Shown here: in pieces, positions 46,788-56,026 of the stretch | Layout: every line of letters starts with the position of its first letter | Numbering within the stretch: the first letter of the stretch is position 1 | Source of the DNA: Longimicrobiales bacterium | GTDB taxonomy: Bacteria; Gemmatimonadota; Gemmatimonadetes; Longimicrobiales; Gaopeijiaceae | Direction: 5' to 3' | Length of the DNA: 64,000 nt | NCBI GenBank assembly: GCA_028823235.1 | Contig: JAPKBW010000001.1 | Location: 1-64,000, forward strand | Program-made: the position numbers and the translations under genes | The notes under the pieces: generated by a model | Databases searched by the model: none | The model's input: the letters and a program-made list of their open reading frames with translations, nothing else | What the model was told of the DNA's origin: nothing

Positions 46788-46833
46788 GTATCAGACTTTA
46801 GAAACACACCAACCTCAAGCGAGGCTGTAACAG

Positions 46834-48222
46834 ATGGATTTCATCACCGGAAAGCACATTTCTAGACGGGCGCTGCTCAAAGGCATGAGCGCTTCAGTCG
46901 GACTGCCGCTTCTCGACGCCATGGTCCCCGCAGGGCGCCCTCTGGCGGCCACGGAAGCTGGGCGAGCCGCCGACGCGACCCGTCTCGTGTGTATTGAGAA
47001 CGTGCATGGCTCCGCGGGCAGCAACGACCTCGGCGCCTCGCTCGGCCTATGGGCTCCGAAGGAAGAGGGAAAGGACTTCGACCTGACCGACAGCTCGATG
47101 AATCCACTCGATCCGTATCGGAAGCACCTGACCATTGTCAGTGATACTGATTCCCGTATGGCGGATGCCTTTTCGCCCGGCGAGATCGGCGGTGATCACT
47201 TCCGCACGACAGCCGTATTTCTGACGCAGTCGCACCCGAAGCAGACACAGGGTTCGGATGTGTTCGCAGGGCCATCGTTCGACCAGATCTACGCACAGCA
47301 CCTAGGTGACGCGACGCCCATCCCCTCGATGCAGCTCACCATCGAGAACGTCGATCAGGCCGGTGGGTGTGCCTACGGCTACTCCTGCGTTTACACAGAC
47401 ACGATCAGCTGGGCGTCGGCTACGCAGCCACTTCCGATGATCCGTGACCCGCGGGCCGTCTTCGAGCAGCTCTTTGGTGCCGGAGGCACGGCCGAGCAGA
47501 GAGCCGAACGCCTCGCTACCGACCGCAGCATCCTCGACTGGGTCATGGGTGAGATGTCCGGCCTCCGTCGAGACCTTGGCCCGGCCGATCGTCACCGCCT
47601 TGACCTTTACACGACCAACATTCGCGAACTGGAACAGCGGATCCAGCGCATCGAGGTTCAGAACTCGAGTGGTGAGGAACGCAACATCCCAGAAGCACCG
47701 GTGGGCGTTCCAGACGACTTCGCCGAGCACATGAACCTGATGTTCGACCTCCAGGTGTTGGCGTTCATGGCCGACGCGACCCGTGTTTTCTCTCTTAAGA
47801 TGGCACGCGACGCTTCTCCGCGAGTCTATACGGAAAGCGGTACGGACGCGCCGTACCATGCAGCATCGCATCACGGTGGGCGTGAAGAGCGCGTTCGCGA
47901 TTTCGCGAAGATCAACACCTACCACGTCTCGATGATTCCCTACTTCCTCGACAAGCTCGCAGCAGTCACGGAAGGAGACGGGACGCTCCTCGACAAAACG
48001 ATGGTCATGTACGGCTCTGCCATGGCGGATTCGAACCTTCACAACCACATCCGCTGCCCGCTGTTCATGGTGGGTGGAGCCAACGGCATGCTGCAGGGCG
48101 AGAACCACGTTCGGGCCACCCCGGGCACTCCGATGGCGAACGTCATGCTGAGCATGCTGCACAAACTCGGTGTCGAACAGCAGGAATCGTTTGGAAACAG
48201 CACAGGCGAATTCTCGATCTAA
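46834..48222 (+). CDS. Tat-exported DUF1552 protein
   Basis: This 462-residue DUF1552-family protein has a twin-arginine signal (SRRALLKGMSASVGLPLL). The DUF1552 fold is related to alkaline phosphatase/sulfatase-like DUF1501 proteins. Landmarks are FTLIxD-like TIVSDTDSR, GGDHFRTTAVFLTQ, GPSFDQIYAQHLG and YHAASHHGG. Its activity is not established. It follows the DUF1592 gene by 46 nt and precedes the ankyrin gene by 33 nt, so the three are one operon and may form a periplasmic complex. Confidence 0.88.
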   Translation: MDFITGKHISRRALLKGMSASVGLPLLDAMVPAGRPLAATEAGRAADATRLVCIENVHGSAGSNDLGASLGLWAPKEEGKDFDLTDSSMNPLDPYRKHLTIVSDTDSRMADAFSPGEIGGDHFRTTAVFLTQSHPKQTQGSDVFAGPSFDQIYAQHLGDATPIPSMQLTIENVDQAGGCAYGYSCVYTDTISWASATQPLPMIRDPRAVFEQLFGAGGTAEQRAERLATDRSILDWVMGEMSGLRRDLGPADRHRLDLYTTNIRELEQRIQRIEVQNSSGEERNIPEAPVGVPDDFAEHMNLMFDLQVLAFMADATRVFSLKMARDASPRVYTESGTDAPYHAASHHGGREERVRDFAKINTYHVSMIPYFLDKLAAVTEGDGTLLDKTMVMYGSAMADSNLHNHIRCPLFMVGGANGMLQGENHVRATPGTPMANVMLSMLHKLGVEQQESFGNSTGEFSI

Positions 48223-48255
48223 GTCCAGCGGAGGCAGCGCCTCCGGGAGAAACAC

Positions 48256-50220
48256 ATGTCGATAAAAAACACGACCCATCGCTTGGCTGGAATCTTTGCT
48301 CTCAGCCTGCTCCTCGTGGCAGCGACTGCCCCGGCGGAGTCACCCGTGGCAGACGCCGCGCAGGACCGCGATGTCGCACAGGTCAGGATGCTTCTTCAGC
48401 AGGGCGCGGACGTCAACGCGGCCCAGTCCGACGGGCTTACCGCGCTTCACTGGGCCGCATTGAACGACGATGCTGAGATCGTGGGTCTTCTGCTCTACGC
48501 AGGTGCGACGGTTCGACCGCTGACACGTGTGGGTGCGTACACGCCACTCCATCTGGCGTCGAGGGCCGGGCACGATGCCGTCGCACGGGCACTTCTCGAC
48601 GGTGGGGCCGACGCCAACCAGTGGACATCGACAGGTGTGACCGCGTTGCACTTCGCGGCTCAGGCCAACTCAAGCGCGACGATTCGCGTCCTAGTGGAGC
48701 ATGGTGCTGACCTGAACGCGCCGGATGGATTCCAGAGCAGGACACCACTCGTCTTTGCGGCTTCTCGCAACGCGGTCGCCGCAGTTTCGACGTTGCTGGA
48801 CCTGGGTGCGGATCCATCTCTAGCGACGGACCTCAAGGACTACAAGTCGATGAGCGCGCTCGACGGCGACGACCGTGCGCACCGCTCTCGACTGCGTGCG
48901 GCTGAGGCCGGCAGGGATCCTGTCATGAACGACAATCAGGATCGTTTCCAGGCGGCGCAGGCTGCCATGCCGGACAGCGCTGCGGCCGAAGAAGACGAGG
49001 ACGAGGACGAGGTGCACGCCGACGATGAGGATATCGTGGCAGCAGAGGCGAAGGGCAAGCAAGAAGCGGTGATCTCCGGGACCGGTAAACTGAGTGAGAT
49101 TCCGTTGGCGCTGGCGGTCGATGAAGAACACATCGACGAAGAAGAAGTAGAGGACGAAAAGCCTGCGGCGCCCGCGATTCGAGCTCTTTCCTCGGCTGAG
49201 CAAATCGGCGTCCAGGGTGGAATGACTGCACTTCACTACGCGGCCCGTGAAGGTCACATCGCGACAGCGAAGCTTTTGGTCACCGGGGGGGCAGATATTG
49301 ATCAGCCGTCCAACGGCGATCTCACGACCCCGCTTCTCGCTTCAGTGATCAACGGCAATTATGATCTCGCGCTGGTCCTCTTGGAGCTCGGCGCCGACCC
49401 AAATGCTCTGAGCGATGACGCCGCAGGGCCGCTGTTCGCCACGCTCAACATCGAGTGGTCGCTTCGCACCTGGTACCCACAGCCACAAATGTTCAGGACG
49501 CAGGAAGCTTCCTACCTCGACTTGATGGAAGCCCTACTCAAGGCCGGCGCTGATCCCAATCAGCAAGTCAGTACCCACATCTGGTACGCGGCCTACAACG
49601 CGGGGCGAATGGGCGTCGACTTCACGGGTGCAACGCCTTTCTGGCGAGCTGCATACGCCACCGATGTGACTGCGATGCGACTGCTTCAGTCTTATGGAGC
49701 GGACCCAAACCTGTGGACTACGAAGCTCCCATCCCGTCGCCGCAACTTCGATCCGGGCAACCCAGTCAGCGGGGACGATGAAGACGATGATGAGCTCGAT
49801 CCGTCCGGGCTGCCTGAAGTGCCTGTCGGTGGGCCCGCAGTGCATCCGATGCATGCGGCCTCCGGTGTCGGCTTCGGCACATCTCGGGTCGCTCAACAGC
49901 ACCGCAGTGTGCCAGACGGATGGCTTCCGTCGATGAGATATTTCATCGAAGAGCTGGGCATGGACCCCAACGTGCGCGACATGGATGGGTTCTCTCCTCT
50001 TCACATGGCGGCAGCACGCGGTGACAACGAGACGATTCTCTACCTCGTCGAACAGGGCGCAGATGTCACACTCGTCAGCCGCCGCGGACAGACCACGGCG
50101 GATATGGCGAACAGCCCAGAGCAACGCGCCCAGCCCCACCCGGCGACAATCGCACTACTCGAGAAGCTTGGGTCAGAGAACAACCACAATTGCCAGTCCT
50201 GCGGAACCGGCGGCAACTGA
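48256..50220 (+). CDS. Secreted ankyrin-repeat protein
   Basis: A 654-residue protein with a signal peptide (ending APAESP) and two groups of ankyrin repeats, for example GLTALHWAALNDDAEIVGLL, YTPLHLASRAGHDAVARALL, GMTALHYAAREGHIATAKLL and FSPLHMAAARGDNETILYLV. Between the groups is a strongly acidic segment (about 235-305; EEDEDEDEV, EEEVEDEKP), and another acidic stretch lies before the last repeats. The C-terminus ends with CQSCG. Ankyrin arrays are binding scaffolds; it probably holds the DUF1592 and DUF1552 partners together or binds their substrate. Confidence 0.87.
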   Translation: MSIKNTTHRLAGIFALSLLLVAATAPAESPVADAAQDRDVAQVRMLLQQGADVNAAQSDGLTALHWAALNDDAEIVGLLLYAGATVRPLTRVGAYTPLHLASRAGHDAVARALLDGGADANQWTSTGVTALHFAAQANSSATIRVLVEHGADLNAPDGFQSRTPLVFAASRNAVAAVSTLLDLGADPSLATDLKDYKSMSALDGDDRAHRSRLRAAEAGRDPVMNDNQDRFQAAQAAMPDSAAAEEDEDEDEVHADDEDIVAAEAKGKQEAVISGTGKLSEIPLALAVDEEHIDEEEVEDEKPAAPAIRALSSAEQIGVQGGMTALHYAAREGHIATAKLLVTGGADIDQPSNGDLTTPLLASVINGNYDLALVLLELGADPNALSDDAAGPLFATLNIEWSLRTWYPQPQMFRTQEASYLDLMEALLKAGADPNQQVSTHIWYAAYNAGRMGVDFTGATPFWRAAYATDVTAMRLLQSYGADPNLWTTKLPSRRRNFDPGNPVSGDDEDDDELDPSGLPEVPVGGPAVHPMHAASGVGFGTSRVAQQHRSVPDGWLPSMRYFIEELGMDPNVRDMDGFSPLHMAAARGDNETILYLVEQGADVTLVSRRGQTTADMANSPEQRAQPHPATIALLEKLGSENNHNCQSCGTGGN

Positions 50221-50261
50221 GGAATTTCCTCAGTTGTCCATTTGATAATAAGGAAGCAGGA

Positions 50262-50798
50262 ATGAAGAAGTCAGTCTTTTGCGGTCTCGTATTGGCGACG
50301 CTCGGGGTCGCAACCTCAGTGTCTGCACAGGACACTGAATGGAACCGCTACACGCTCGAGGATCTCGGTGGTGTGTTTGTCCGGATTGAGGTCGGCGATG
50401 CCTGCGCCGCTGCCGGGATCACTGCCTCGTCTTACGAGGCGGACGTATCGCTCAAATTGATTGAGTCGGAAGTCGGGGTCCTGACCCAAATCGAGATGCT
50501 GGAGAACCCTGCGATGCCGGAGCTCCGCGCTTCTCTTGAATGCGCCTCTGGGGCAGGCGGTGTGGATGGATCCGTGGCTTGGTCTGTCGGCCTCCGAGTG
50601 CAGCAGGTCGCCCAGATGCTTCGCGACACCCAGATCACCCTGCCTGAGTCCGTGACATGGTACTCCACGGACCTTGGGATCTCGACGTCGGGTGCGGTCA
50701 CCGATGCGTTGGGAGCTTCGCTAATGGCTGAAATCGAGAAATTTGTCGAAGCCTGGACGTCTGCGAACACAGAGGATGCAGAGGTCGGCAACGACTGA
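50262..50798 (+). CDS. Small secreted protein of unknown function
   Basis: A 178-residue protein with a clear signal peptide (MKKSVFCGLVLATLGVATSV, then SAQD). The mature part begins EWNRYTLEDLGGVFVRIEVG and has two cysteines in the body (GDACAAAG, ASLECASG). It is not recognised. AGGAAGCAGG directly precedes the ATG. It lies 41 nt after the ankyrin gene and may be the fourth gene of that operon. Confidence 0.72.
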   Translation: MKKSVFCGLVLATLGVATSVSAQDTEWNRYTLEDLGGVFVRIEVGDACAAAGITASSYEADVSLKLIESEVGVLTQIEMLENPAMPELRASLECASGAGGVDGSVAWSVGLRVQQVAQMLRDTQITLPESVTWYSTDLGISTSGAVTDALGASLMAEIEKFVEAWTSANTEDAEVGND

Positions 50799-50849
50799 CC
50801 TCTACGGCCCTCTGACGGCCCAACCGTCGTTGAACATCTGAGGGCGTGA

Positions 50850-51056
50850 GTTTCTTGCCTTGGACATGCGGGCGAGGCATCCTTTTCCATCGCCGCGGAC
50901 CGCAACGATGCCGAGGGCCAGTCATTCAACGACGGCGGCTATGCGATGTTCATTGACGTTACGGACGAGAACATCCAGTCCGATGAGAACGGCAATCCGG
51001 TGATTACGCTCCGGATGCGATATGACGCATGGAAAGCACAGAACGGAGTGCACTGA
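50850..51056 (+). pseudogene. 5'-truncated gene fragment
   Basis: An open frame without a usable early start reads ASFSIAADRNDAEGQSF, NDGGYAMFIDVTDENIQSDE, NGNPVITLRMRYDAWKAQNG before its stop at 51056. Composition and third-position GC are those of a real protein. The only ATG (50946) would leave 36 residues. I read it as the 3' end of a lost gene, though a short protein from the ATG cannot be excluded. A weak 8-bp hairpin follows at 51058-51081. Confidence 0.4.
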
Positions 51057-51101
51057 CCTCAGGGCGGGGCACTGCCCTGAGAAGGTGCGCTGGACGGATC
51101 G

Positions 51102-51938
51102 CTACATGCCTTTTCGGGACTGAATGACTCGAACCGTCTGATCAATTCTCCACTTGAGAAGCTCTTCACCGACAGCGATCGTATTCCCGAGCGGTGTCAG
51201 CGACACCCCGTTGATCGAGGCGTTACCGGCCCGAACCCGCTGCTCGTAGCGCACGGTCTCCGGATCGACACTCGCCTGCATCGCGGTCAGCCAGTAGTTG
51301 TCGTGCCAGCCTTGGCTCTCCTCGACGATGCCGAAGGTGTCCTTCATGTGCTTCTGCACGCCGGCATTGTCGTAGAACTCCCCAATGAAGAGTGCCTTGT
51401 TTGAACCCCACTCGGCATTCAGTCGTGAGGCGACCGCCTCCATGCCGGTCTGGTTCCCACCGCTGTCTCCGATGTAGATGATCCAGTCGAAGCCATGTTG
51501 ATCGAGGCTTCTTCCGACATCCTCGAGCATCGCCTCGAATGTCTCCTGACGGACCGTAAGCGTCCCCGGATACCGCATGTGCCCGGTCGGAGGATTCAGG
51601 TCGCCCTCGGGGACCAATTTGATGATCGGGGCGCACAGCGCGTCGCCAAGTTTGCGAGCGATGCCCTCACAAGCCGCCTTGAGCACATAGTTGTGCTTCC
51701 CCATCGCGACGTAGGGTCCGTTTTGTTCGATCCCCCCTGTCGAGACGATCGCGGTGCGGGCTCCGTCTGCCATCGCATCCCTGATCTCGAGCCACGTCAT
51801 CTCTTCCAGCCAAATCGTATTCAGAGCGGACATTGGCCGCTCCATGACGATCTCGTCTTCAAATGCCACCTGACCAGCCAAGGGCATGGCGAACGCCGCC
51901 ACCACGAAGAGGGTGACAAAAGGGCGGATGTTGTTCAT
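51102..51938 (-). CDS. Secreted creatininase-family protein, altered metal ligands
   Basis: This 278-residue protein has a signal peptide (to LAGQV) and the creatininase fold: STGGIEQNGPY, GHMRYPGTLTV, IIYIGDSGGNQTG. In classical creatininases the first block reads GSTEQHGPHLP followed by LGTD. Here the His is Asn73 and the Asp position is His82 (MGKHNY), while Glu71 is kept. The metal site must therefore differ. Members cleave cyclic amides such as creatinine or mycofactocin precursor peptide. It is divergent from the metallo-beta-lactamase gene with 51 nt between the starts. Confidence 0.82.
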   Translation of the reverse strand: MNNIRPFVTLFVVAAFAMPLAGQVAFEDEIVMERPMSALNTIWLEEMTWLEIRDAMADGARTAIVSTGGIEQNGPYVAMGKHNYVLKAACEGIARKLGDALCAPIIKLVPEGDLNPPTGHMRYPGTLTVRQETFEAMLEDVGRSLDQHGFDWIIYIGDSGGNQTGMEAVASRLNAEWGSNKALFIGEFYDNAGVQKHMKDTFGIVEESQGWHDNYWLTAMQASVDPETVRYEQRVRAGNASINGVSLTPLGNTIAVGEELLKWRIDQTVRVIQSRKGM

Positions 51939-51989
51939 AGTGTGCCTCCGATTCAGGTCCGTACGGCATTCTACAGCAGGAAAAAACTC

Positions 51990-52988
51990 ATGGCGAACCG
52001 GCTCGCGCCACTCGGTCTAGCTCTCTCCGTCTCCATCGCAGCCTGCGGCGCTGACTTCGCCCCCTCGGCGGACGTTCCCGACAGTGTCGAACTGCCGGCC
52101 GATCAGATGGTACGCACCGCGGATCCCTATGCACGTGGCTACACAGACGACGACTTTCCTCGCATTCAGGAGCTCGCCGCAGGTGTGTACTCCTACGAGC
52201 AGCTTCGCTCGGCGGGAGACGAGAAGTTCACCACCGTGAGCCTGTTCGTGGTCTCAAGTGAGGGCGTGCTCGTCGCCGACGGCCAGGGGAGTGTCGAGGA
52301 GACGCAACGGATGATCGACGCGATCGCTGAGATCACCGACCAGCCAATTACAAAGGTGGTCGTGAACTCCGACCACGGTGACCACACTGCAGGCAACTCG
52401 GCCTTTCCTGTCGACGTGCAGTACTACGCCCATCCCTGGTCGATCGAAGTCGTAGGCAGCGCCGTCCGCGACGGTGCGGAAACGCCACTGTGGGTGCAGA
52501 CCGCCGAGCCCGTCGAAGACAGAACTGTCTTCGAGATGGGGCGCACCTCGGTGGAGATTCACTTCCTCGGCCGGGCACACACGGGCGGAGATCTGGTGCT
52601 ATACCTGCCGGAGGAGAAGATCATGTTCATGAGCGAGGCCTATCTGCACCGGGTCTTCCCTGCCATGCGGACGGCCTACCCGTCCGAATGGGTCGACATG
52701 ATCGAGACCGCTCAGGTAATGGACGTCGACATCTACGTCCCCGGACACGGATTCGTCGACCATCCGACGGTGCTTGCCGACGAACTCGAAGTGTTCCAAG
52801 GGGCGATTCGTCTGGTTATCCAGCAGGCAGAGATGCTCTACGAAGAGGGCTTTGGCCTCGCGGACGCACAGAATCAGGCTCAGTTCGGTGACCTTGAAGG
52901 CTGGTCTCTGCGCTCGAGCCAGGGGGACCGAGCTCTTCAGCAGGTATACGCAGAGCTTGATGGCGAGCTCCCGGGAGGCAACCGGTGA
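51990..52988 (+). CDS. Metallo-beta-lactamase-fold lipoprotein
   Basis: A 332-residue lipoprotein (lipobox IAACG, Cys19) with an MBL fold. The usual HxHxDH motif reads NSDHGDH here, keeping His129, Asp131 and His132 but with Ser127 in the first position. GRAHTGGD and PGHGFVDHP supply the later histidines. One zinc site is therefore likely weakened. The start is fixed by a lipoprotein signal at MANRLAPLG; long in-frame upstream sequence overlaps the creatininase gene. The stop overlaps the aminotransferase start (GTGA). Confidence 0.85.
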   Translation: MANRLAPLGLALSVSIAACGADFAPSADVPDSVELPADQMVRTADPYARGYTDDDFPRIQELAAGVYSYEQLRSAGDEKFTTVSLFVVSSEGVLVADGQGSVEETQRMIDAIAEITDQPITKVVVNSDHGDHTAGNSAFPVDVQYYAHPWSIEVVGSAVRDGAETPLWVQTAEPVEDRTVFEMGRTSVEIHFLGRAHTGGDLVLYLPEEKIMFMSEAYLHRVFPAMRTAYPSEWVDMIETAQVMDVDIYVPGHGFVDHPTVLADELEVFQGAIRLVIQQAEMLYEEGFGLADAQNQAQFGDLEGWSLRSSQGDRALQQVYAELDGELPGGNR

Positions 52989-54217
52989 GCACTGATCAGA
53001 GCACATTGATCGCCTCCTCTCGAGGCCGAGCCGGCAACGACCCGATCTTCATCTGGAACGGTGAAGCCCGGGCACGGGCCGTCGCTGGCGATGACATTCT
53101 GAACGCGACCATCGGCGCCCTCATGAACGACGATGGCACACTGTGCACCATGCCTACGGTCCTCGAGACGCTCGACCGCTTCCAGACGGCTCAGGTCGCC
53201 GGCTACGCCCCGATCTCCGGCCTCCCTGACTACCGCGAGGCGGTTGTCCAGGACCTGTTCGGGGACGGGCCGCTCGCATCTCAGGCAGTGGCGATCGCGT
53301 CACCCGGAGGAAGTGGGGCTGTCTTCGCGGCCGTAGTGAACTTCCTCGAAGATGGACAGCGGATGCTGGTGCCTCAGTACTATTGGGGGCCGTACAGGGA
53401 GATCACGACACACTCCAACCGTTCGCTCGACCCGTTCACGATGTTCACAGAGGATGGCTTGTTCGATGTCGCAGGAATGGAAGTGGCCATCGAACGGCAC
53501 CTCGCCACCCAGGGTCGCGCACTCGTCGTGCTCAACTTCCCTTGCCACAACCCCACTGGCTACACGCTCACGCCCGAAGAGTGGCGCGAGGTGACCGATG
53601 CCATCAACCGAGCAGCCGCACACGGGCCCGTGACCGTTCTCATTGATGTCGCCTACATGGAGTTCGCTGGCGACGCAACTCGCGGCTGGGTCGATGCAGT
53701 ACCGGCACTGATGAAGAACGCCACCGTCCTTGTGGCCTGGACGGCGTCGAAGAGCATGGCCCAGTACGGCGCTCGGATCGGCGCGATCGTTGCGCTCCAT
53801 GAAGACGACGACGAACGGGCCCAGATAGACAACGCGCTCGGCTACACCGCGCGGGCGACATGGTCGAACTGCCATCACCTTGGCCAGCGCGCGGTGACAG
53901 CACTACTCACGGATCCCGAACTCTCCGCACGTGTTACTGCGGAACGAGCGGAGATCGCGGATTTACTGCGGACACGCATCGACGTATTCAACGAGGTCGC
54001 GGGAGCCTCGGGTATTCCGACACCTCGCTACGACTCCGGCTTCTTCGTCACGATGTTCACACCCGACCAAGACGAGACGGCGGCGGCGATGCGAGAACTG
54101 GGCGTCTACACCGTCCCGATTCCCGGGGCCGTGCGTGTTGCCATCTGCTCCACCCCCGCTGAGACGATTCCGCGGCTGGTAGTGGCTCTGGAGAAGGGGC
54201 TAGCCGCCGTTACCTGA
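52985..54217 (+). CDS. PLP-dependent class I/II aminotransferase
   Basis: A 410-residue fold-type I aminotransferase without a signal peptide, hence cytoplasmic. The PLP lysine is in TASKSMAQYGARIG, the NPTG motif in NFPCHNPTGYTL, and the phosphate-binding region in ASPGGSGAVFAAV. The bulk resembles aspartate/aromatic aminotransferases of the tyrosine aminotransferase-like group. Donor specificity cannot be read from the sequence. The GTG start overlaps the stop of the MBL lipoprotein, an odd pairing of a membrane-anchored and a cytosolic protein. Its 3' end overlaps the convergent gene by 8 nt. Confidence 0.88.
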   Translation: MSTDQSTLIASSRGRAGNDPIFIWNGEARARAVAGDDILNATIGALMNDDGTLCTMPTVLETLDRFQTAQVAGYAPISGLPDYREAVVQDLFGDGPLASQAVAIASPGGSGAVFAAVVNFLEDGQRMLVPQYYWGPYREITTHSNRSLDPFTMFTEDGLFDVAGMEVAIERHLATQGRALVVLNFPCHNPTGYTLTPEEWREVTDAINRAAAHGPVTVLIDVAYMEFAGDATRGWVDAVPALMKNATVLVAWTASKSMAQYGARIGAIVALHEDDDERAQIDNALGYTARATWSNCHHLGQRAVTALLTDPELSARVTAERAEIADLLRTRIDVFNEVAGASGIPTPRYDSGFFVTMFTPDQDETAAAMRELGVYTVPIPGAVRVAICSTPAETIPRLVVALEKGLAAVT

Positions 54218-55103
54218 GCGACCCCGGCTCGACGCGGCCCATTCGGTCCGTCTGTCCCGTATCCATAGGAGGGGGAGCGTCAGGGCACGCTTCGTCCGCC
54301 CGTGGGCCGGACGTGAAGAAGTCGAGGTACGTCGCGGTCGCGTAGGACGTGAATCCTGGAATCCCGGCCTCGATCTGGCTGTCGACGACGTGGGGGAACT
54401 CGACGAACGCCGAGTAAGGTTGGCCAGGCTGGAGCACGCCCGTGCCAATCTCCATTTCTGTCGTCCGGTAGGTCGTATACTCGCCCTTAAACGGAAGCCC
54501 GGTGTGGAAGATCCGCTCGCCCTGGCAGTCCGCGACGACAAGGAAGATCATGTCGTCAACGATTCCGCGAGGATCAGACGCTCCATTCGAGTACGAACTC
54601 CATCGGACCGTCAGCGCTTGGAAAGGATCAATCGCCATTGGGTCGGAGCGTTCATCGCCTTGCCAAAACGAGACCTCGATCGGTGCCGGGATATCAGTCT
54701 CGCCCGTGGGACCTGCGAGCCGTAGTCGAACACCACTGACTTCTGCGCTCGGTGTCCGGATGTCAAAGGAGTATTCGCCGTTTGGATAGGCGGCATCGGC
54801 CTCCTCCACCGAATCGAAGTGTCCGCCCTCCATGTAGTAGTTGTCGCCCTGGAGTTCGTACCGCATCGGCTCCGAGCCCGCCTCCGCCCTGGTCAGGCTG
54901 GCTTCAAGCAGGCTGCCACCCGGCTGGAGAAAGATCTCGGAGAAGAAGTGGTAGTTGAGCAGCGCCAACTCGCCTTTGACGTCCTGCGAATAGTTCGAGG
55001 ACTTCACGAGCACGAAGAATGAGATATCCGACTGTTCGTCGGCGCACCCCGTCAGCGTCGTGACCATGGCGACTGCGCAAGCCACCGCGACCCGCCTCGG
55101 CAT
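54210..55103 (-). CDS. Lipoprotein of unknown function
   Basis: A 297-residue lipoprotein (lipobox TLTGC, Cys20) with a beta-rich mature domain: SFFVLVKSSNYSQD, YNLQ-like YELQGDNYYMEGGHF, SFDIRTPSAEVSGVRLRL. No family is recognised. The start MPRR is chosen since the lipoprotein signal begins there and the gene then follows the aldolase-like gene by 16 nt. It is the last gene of the four-gene minus-strand operon of exported proteins. Confidence 0.7.
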   Translation of the reverse strand: MPRRVAVACAVAMVTTLTGCADEQSDISFFVLVKSSNYSQDVKGELALLNYHFFSEIFLQPGGSLLEASLTRAEAGSEPMRYELQGDNYYMEGGHFDSVEEADAAYPNGEYSFDIRTPSAEVSGVRLRLAGPTGETDIPAPIEVSFWQGDERSDPMAIDPFQALTVRWSSYSNGASDPRGIVDDMIFLVVADCQGERIFHTGLPFKGEYTTYRTTEMEIGTGVLQPGQPYSAFVEFPHVVDSQIEAGIPGFTSYATATYLDFFTSGPRADEACPDAPPPMDTGQTDRMGRVEPGSLR

Positions 55104-55119
55104 CCGACTCACAGCAGAC

Positions 55120-56010
55120 CTACCGACCTGCAGCAGCCCTGCCGACCGCGATGTGCGCATCAGCTTCCGGACCGTTCATTAGCAGACCGAGGAATCCTTC
55201 TTCGATCCGCTGCGCGACATCTTCGGAGTTCGCCGTGATCATGTCCGGAAGGCCAACACGGATGGCGTGCCCCAGAACCACCATGTTACCGGCTTCACCA
55301 GCCACCCGATCACCGAGGGCTGCACTCAGGCTGCCGATTCCGCAGGCGAGGACGCTGTAACCCGGGACGTCCGCGATTTCCTGAGCGGCCTCAAGCGCGC
55401 CCGGATCCTCGATCATCAGCATGGCCAGTACCGTGCCCCCCGGGTTCATCGGGGACCAGACATCGTATTCTGAAAAAAAGCTCACGGCTTGGCGCGCTTC
55501 CTCCGGGCTACGCACGTGAGGCATCACAATACCGTCCGCGCCCGCCGCGATGGCTTCTGCAACCCGACTCCGGGCCGCATCGGCGCCGTCCGCAGAAATC
55601 GGTGGAATTCGCACGAGCAAAGTCAGAGGACTATCGACGCTCGCCATGCCCTCCGCGATCGCAGCGACGGCCTCGACGTTGTACGAGCCCTCCAGGTTCA
55701 GGAAGAGATAATCGAGGATCGGGTTCGCACCGTGCTGAGCTCCGCCCGCCGACGTGTGAATCGGTGGCAGCCGTTCGCCGTCCGGACCACGAGCACCCCG
55801 TTCACCCTCACTCGGCACGAAGATCCCGAACGCGGGCGTGCCTTGGCTCCATAGCTGGATGAGTGAAATCTGATCGACGGGCGACGCCATTTCACCCATC
55901 GAGTCTCCATCAGACTCTGAAGCGGCTCCACACGCGGCCATCGCTAGCGCACACACCAGGGAGACACCTCTTCCGTGCCACGGCTTCCACACGTTGTTCA
56001 TACGACTCAT
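55120..56010 (-). CDS. HpcH/HpaI aldolase-family lipoprotein
   Basis: A 296-residue protein with the HpcH/HpaI aldolase/citrate-lyase barrel: LFLNLEGSYN (Glu strand), LLVRIPPIS, AGADGIVMPHVRSPEEARQA, LMIEDPGALEAAQEIADVPG and ACGIGSLSAALG. It is preceded by a lipoprotein signal (ALAMAACG, Cys27), whereas normal members are cytoplasmic metal-dependent class II aldolases. The conserved SLSxxLG and E-x-P segments are kept, so the fold is intact. Its role outside the cytoplasm is unknown. It sits 16 nt from its neighbours on both sides. Confidence 0.82.
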   Translation of the reverse strand: MSRMNNVWKPWHGRGVSLVCALAMAACGAASESDGDSMGEMASPVDQISLIQLWSQGTPAFGIFVPSEGERGARGPDGERLPPIHTSAGGAQHGANPILDYLFLNLEGSYNVEAVAAIAEGMASVDSPLTLLVRIPPISADGADAARSRVAEAIAAGADGIVMPHVRSPEEARQAVSFFSEYDVWSPMNPGGTVLAMLMIEDPGALEAAQEIADVPGYSVLACGIGSLSAALGDRVAGEAGNMVVLGHAIRVGLPDMITANSEDVAQRIEEGFLGLLMNGPEADAHIAVGRAAAGR

Positions 56011-56026
56011 TTCGACTCGTTCCTTT

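Noticed and set aside
51495-51989. In-frame 5' extension of the MBL lipoprotein
   Set aside because: It is antisense to the creatininase-like gene, and a lipoprotein signal begins at 51990.
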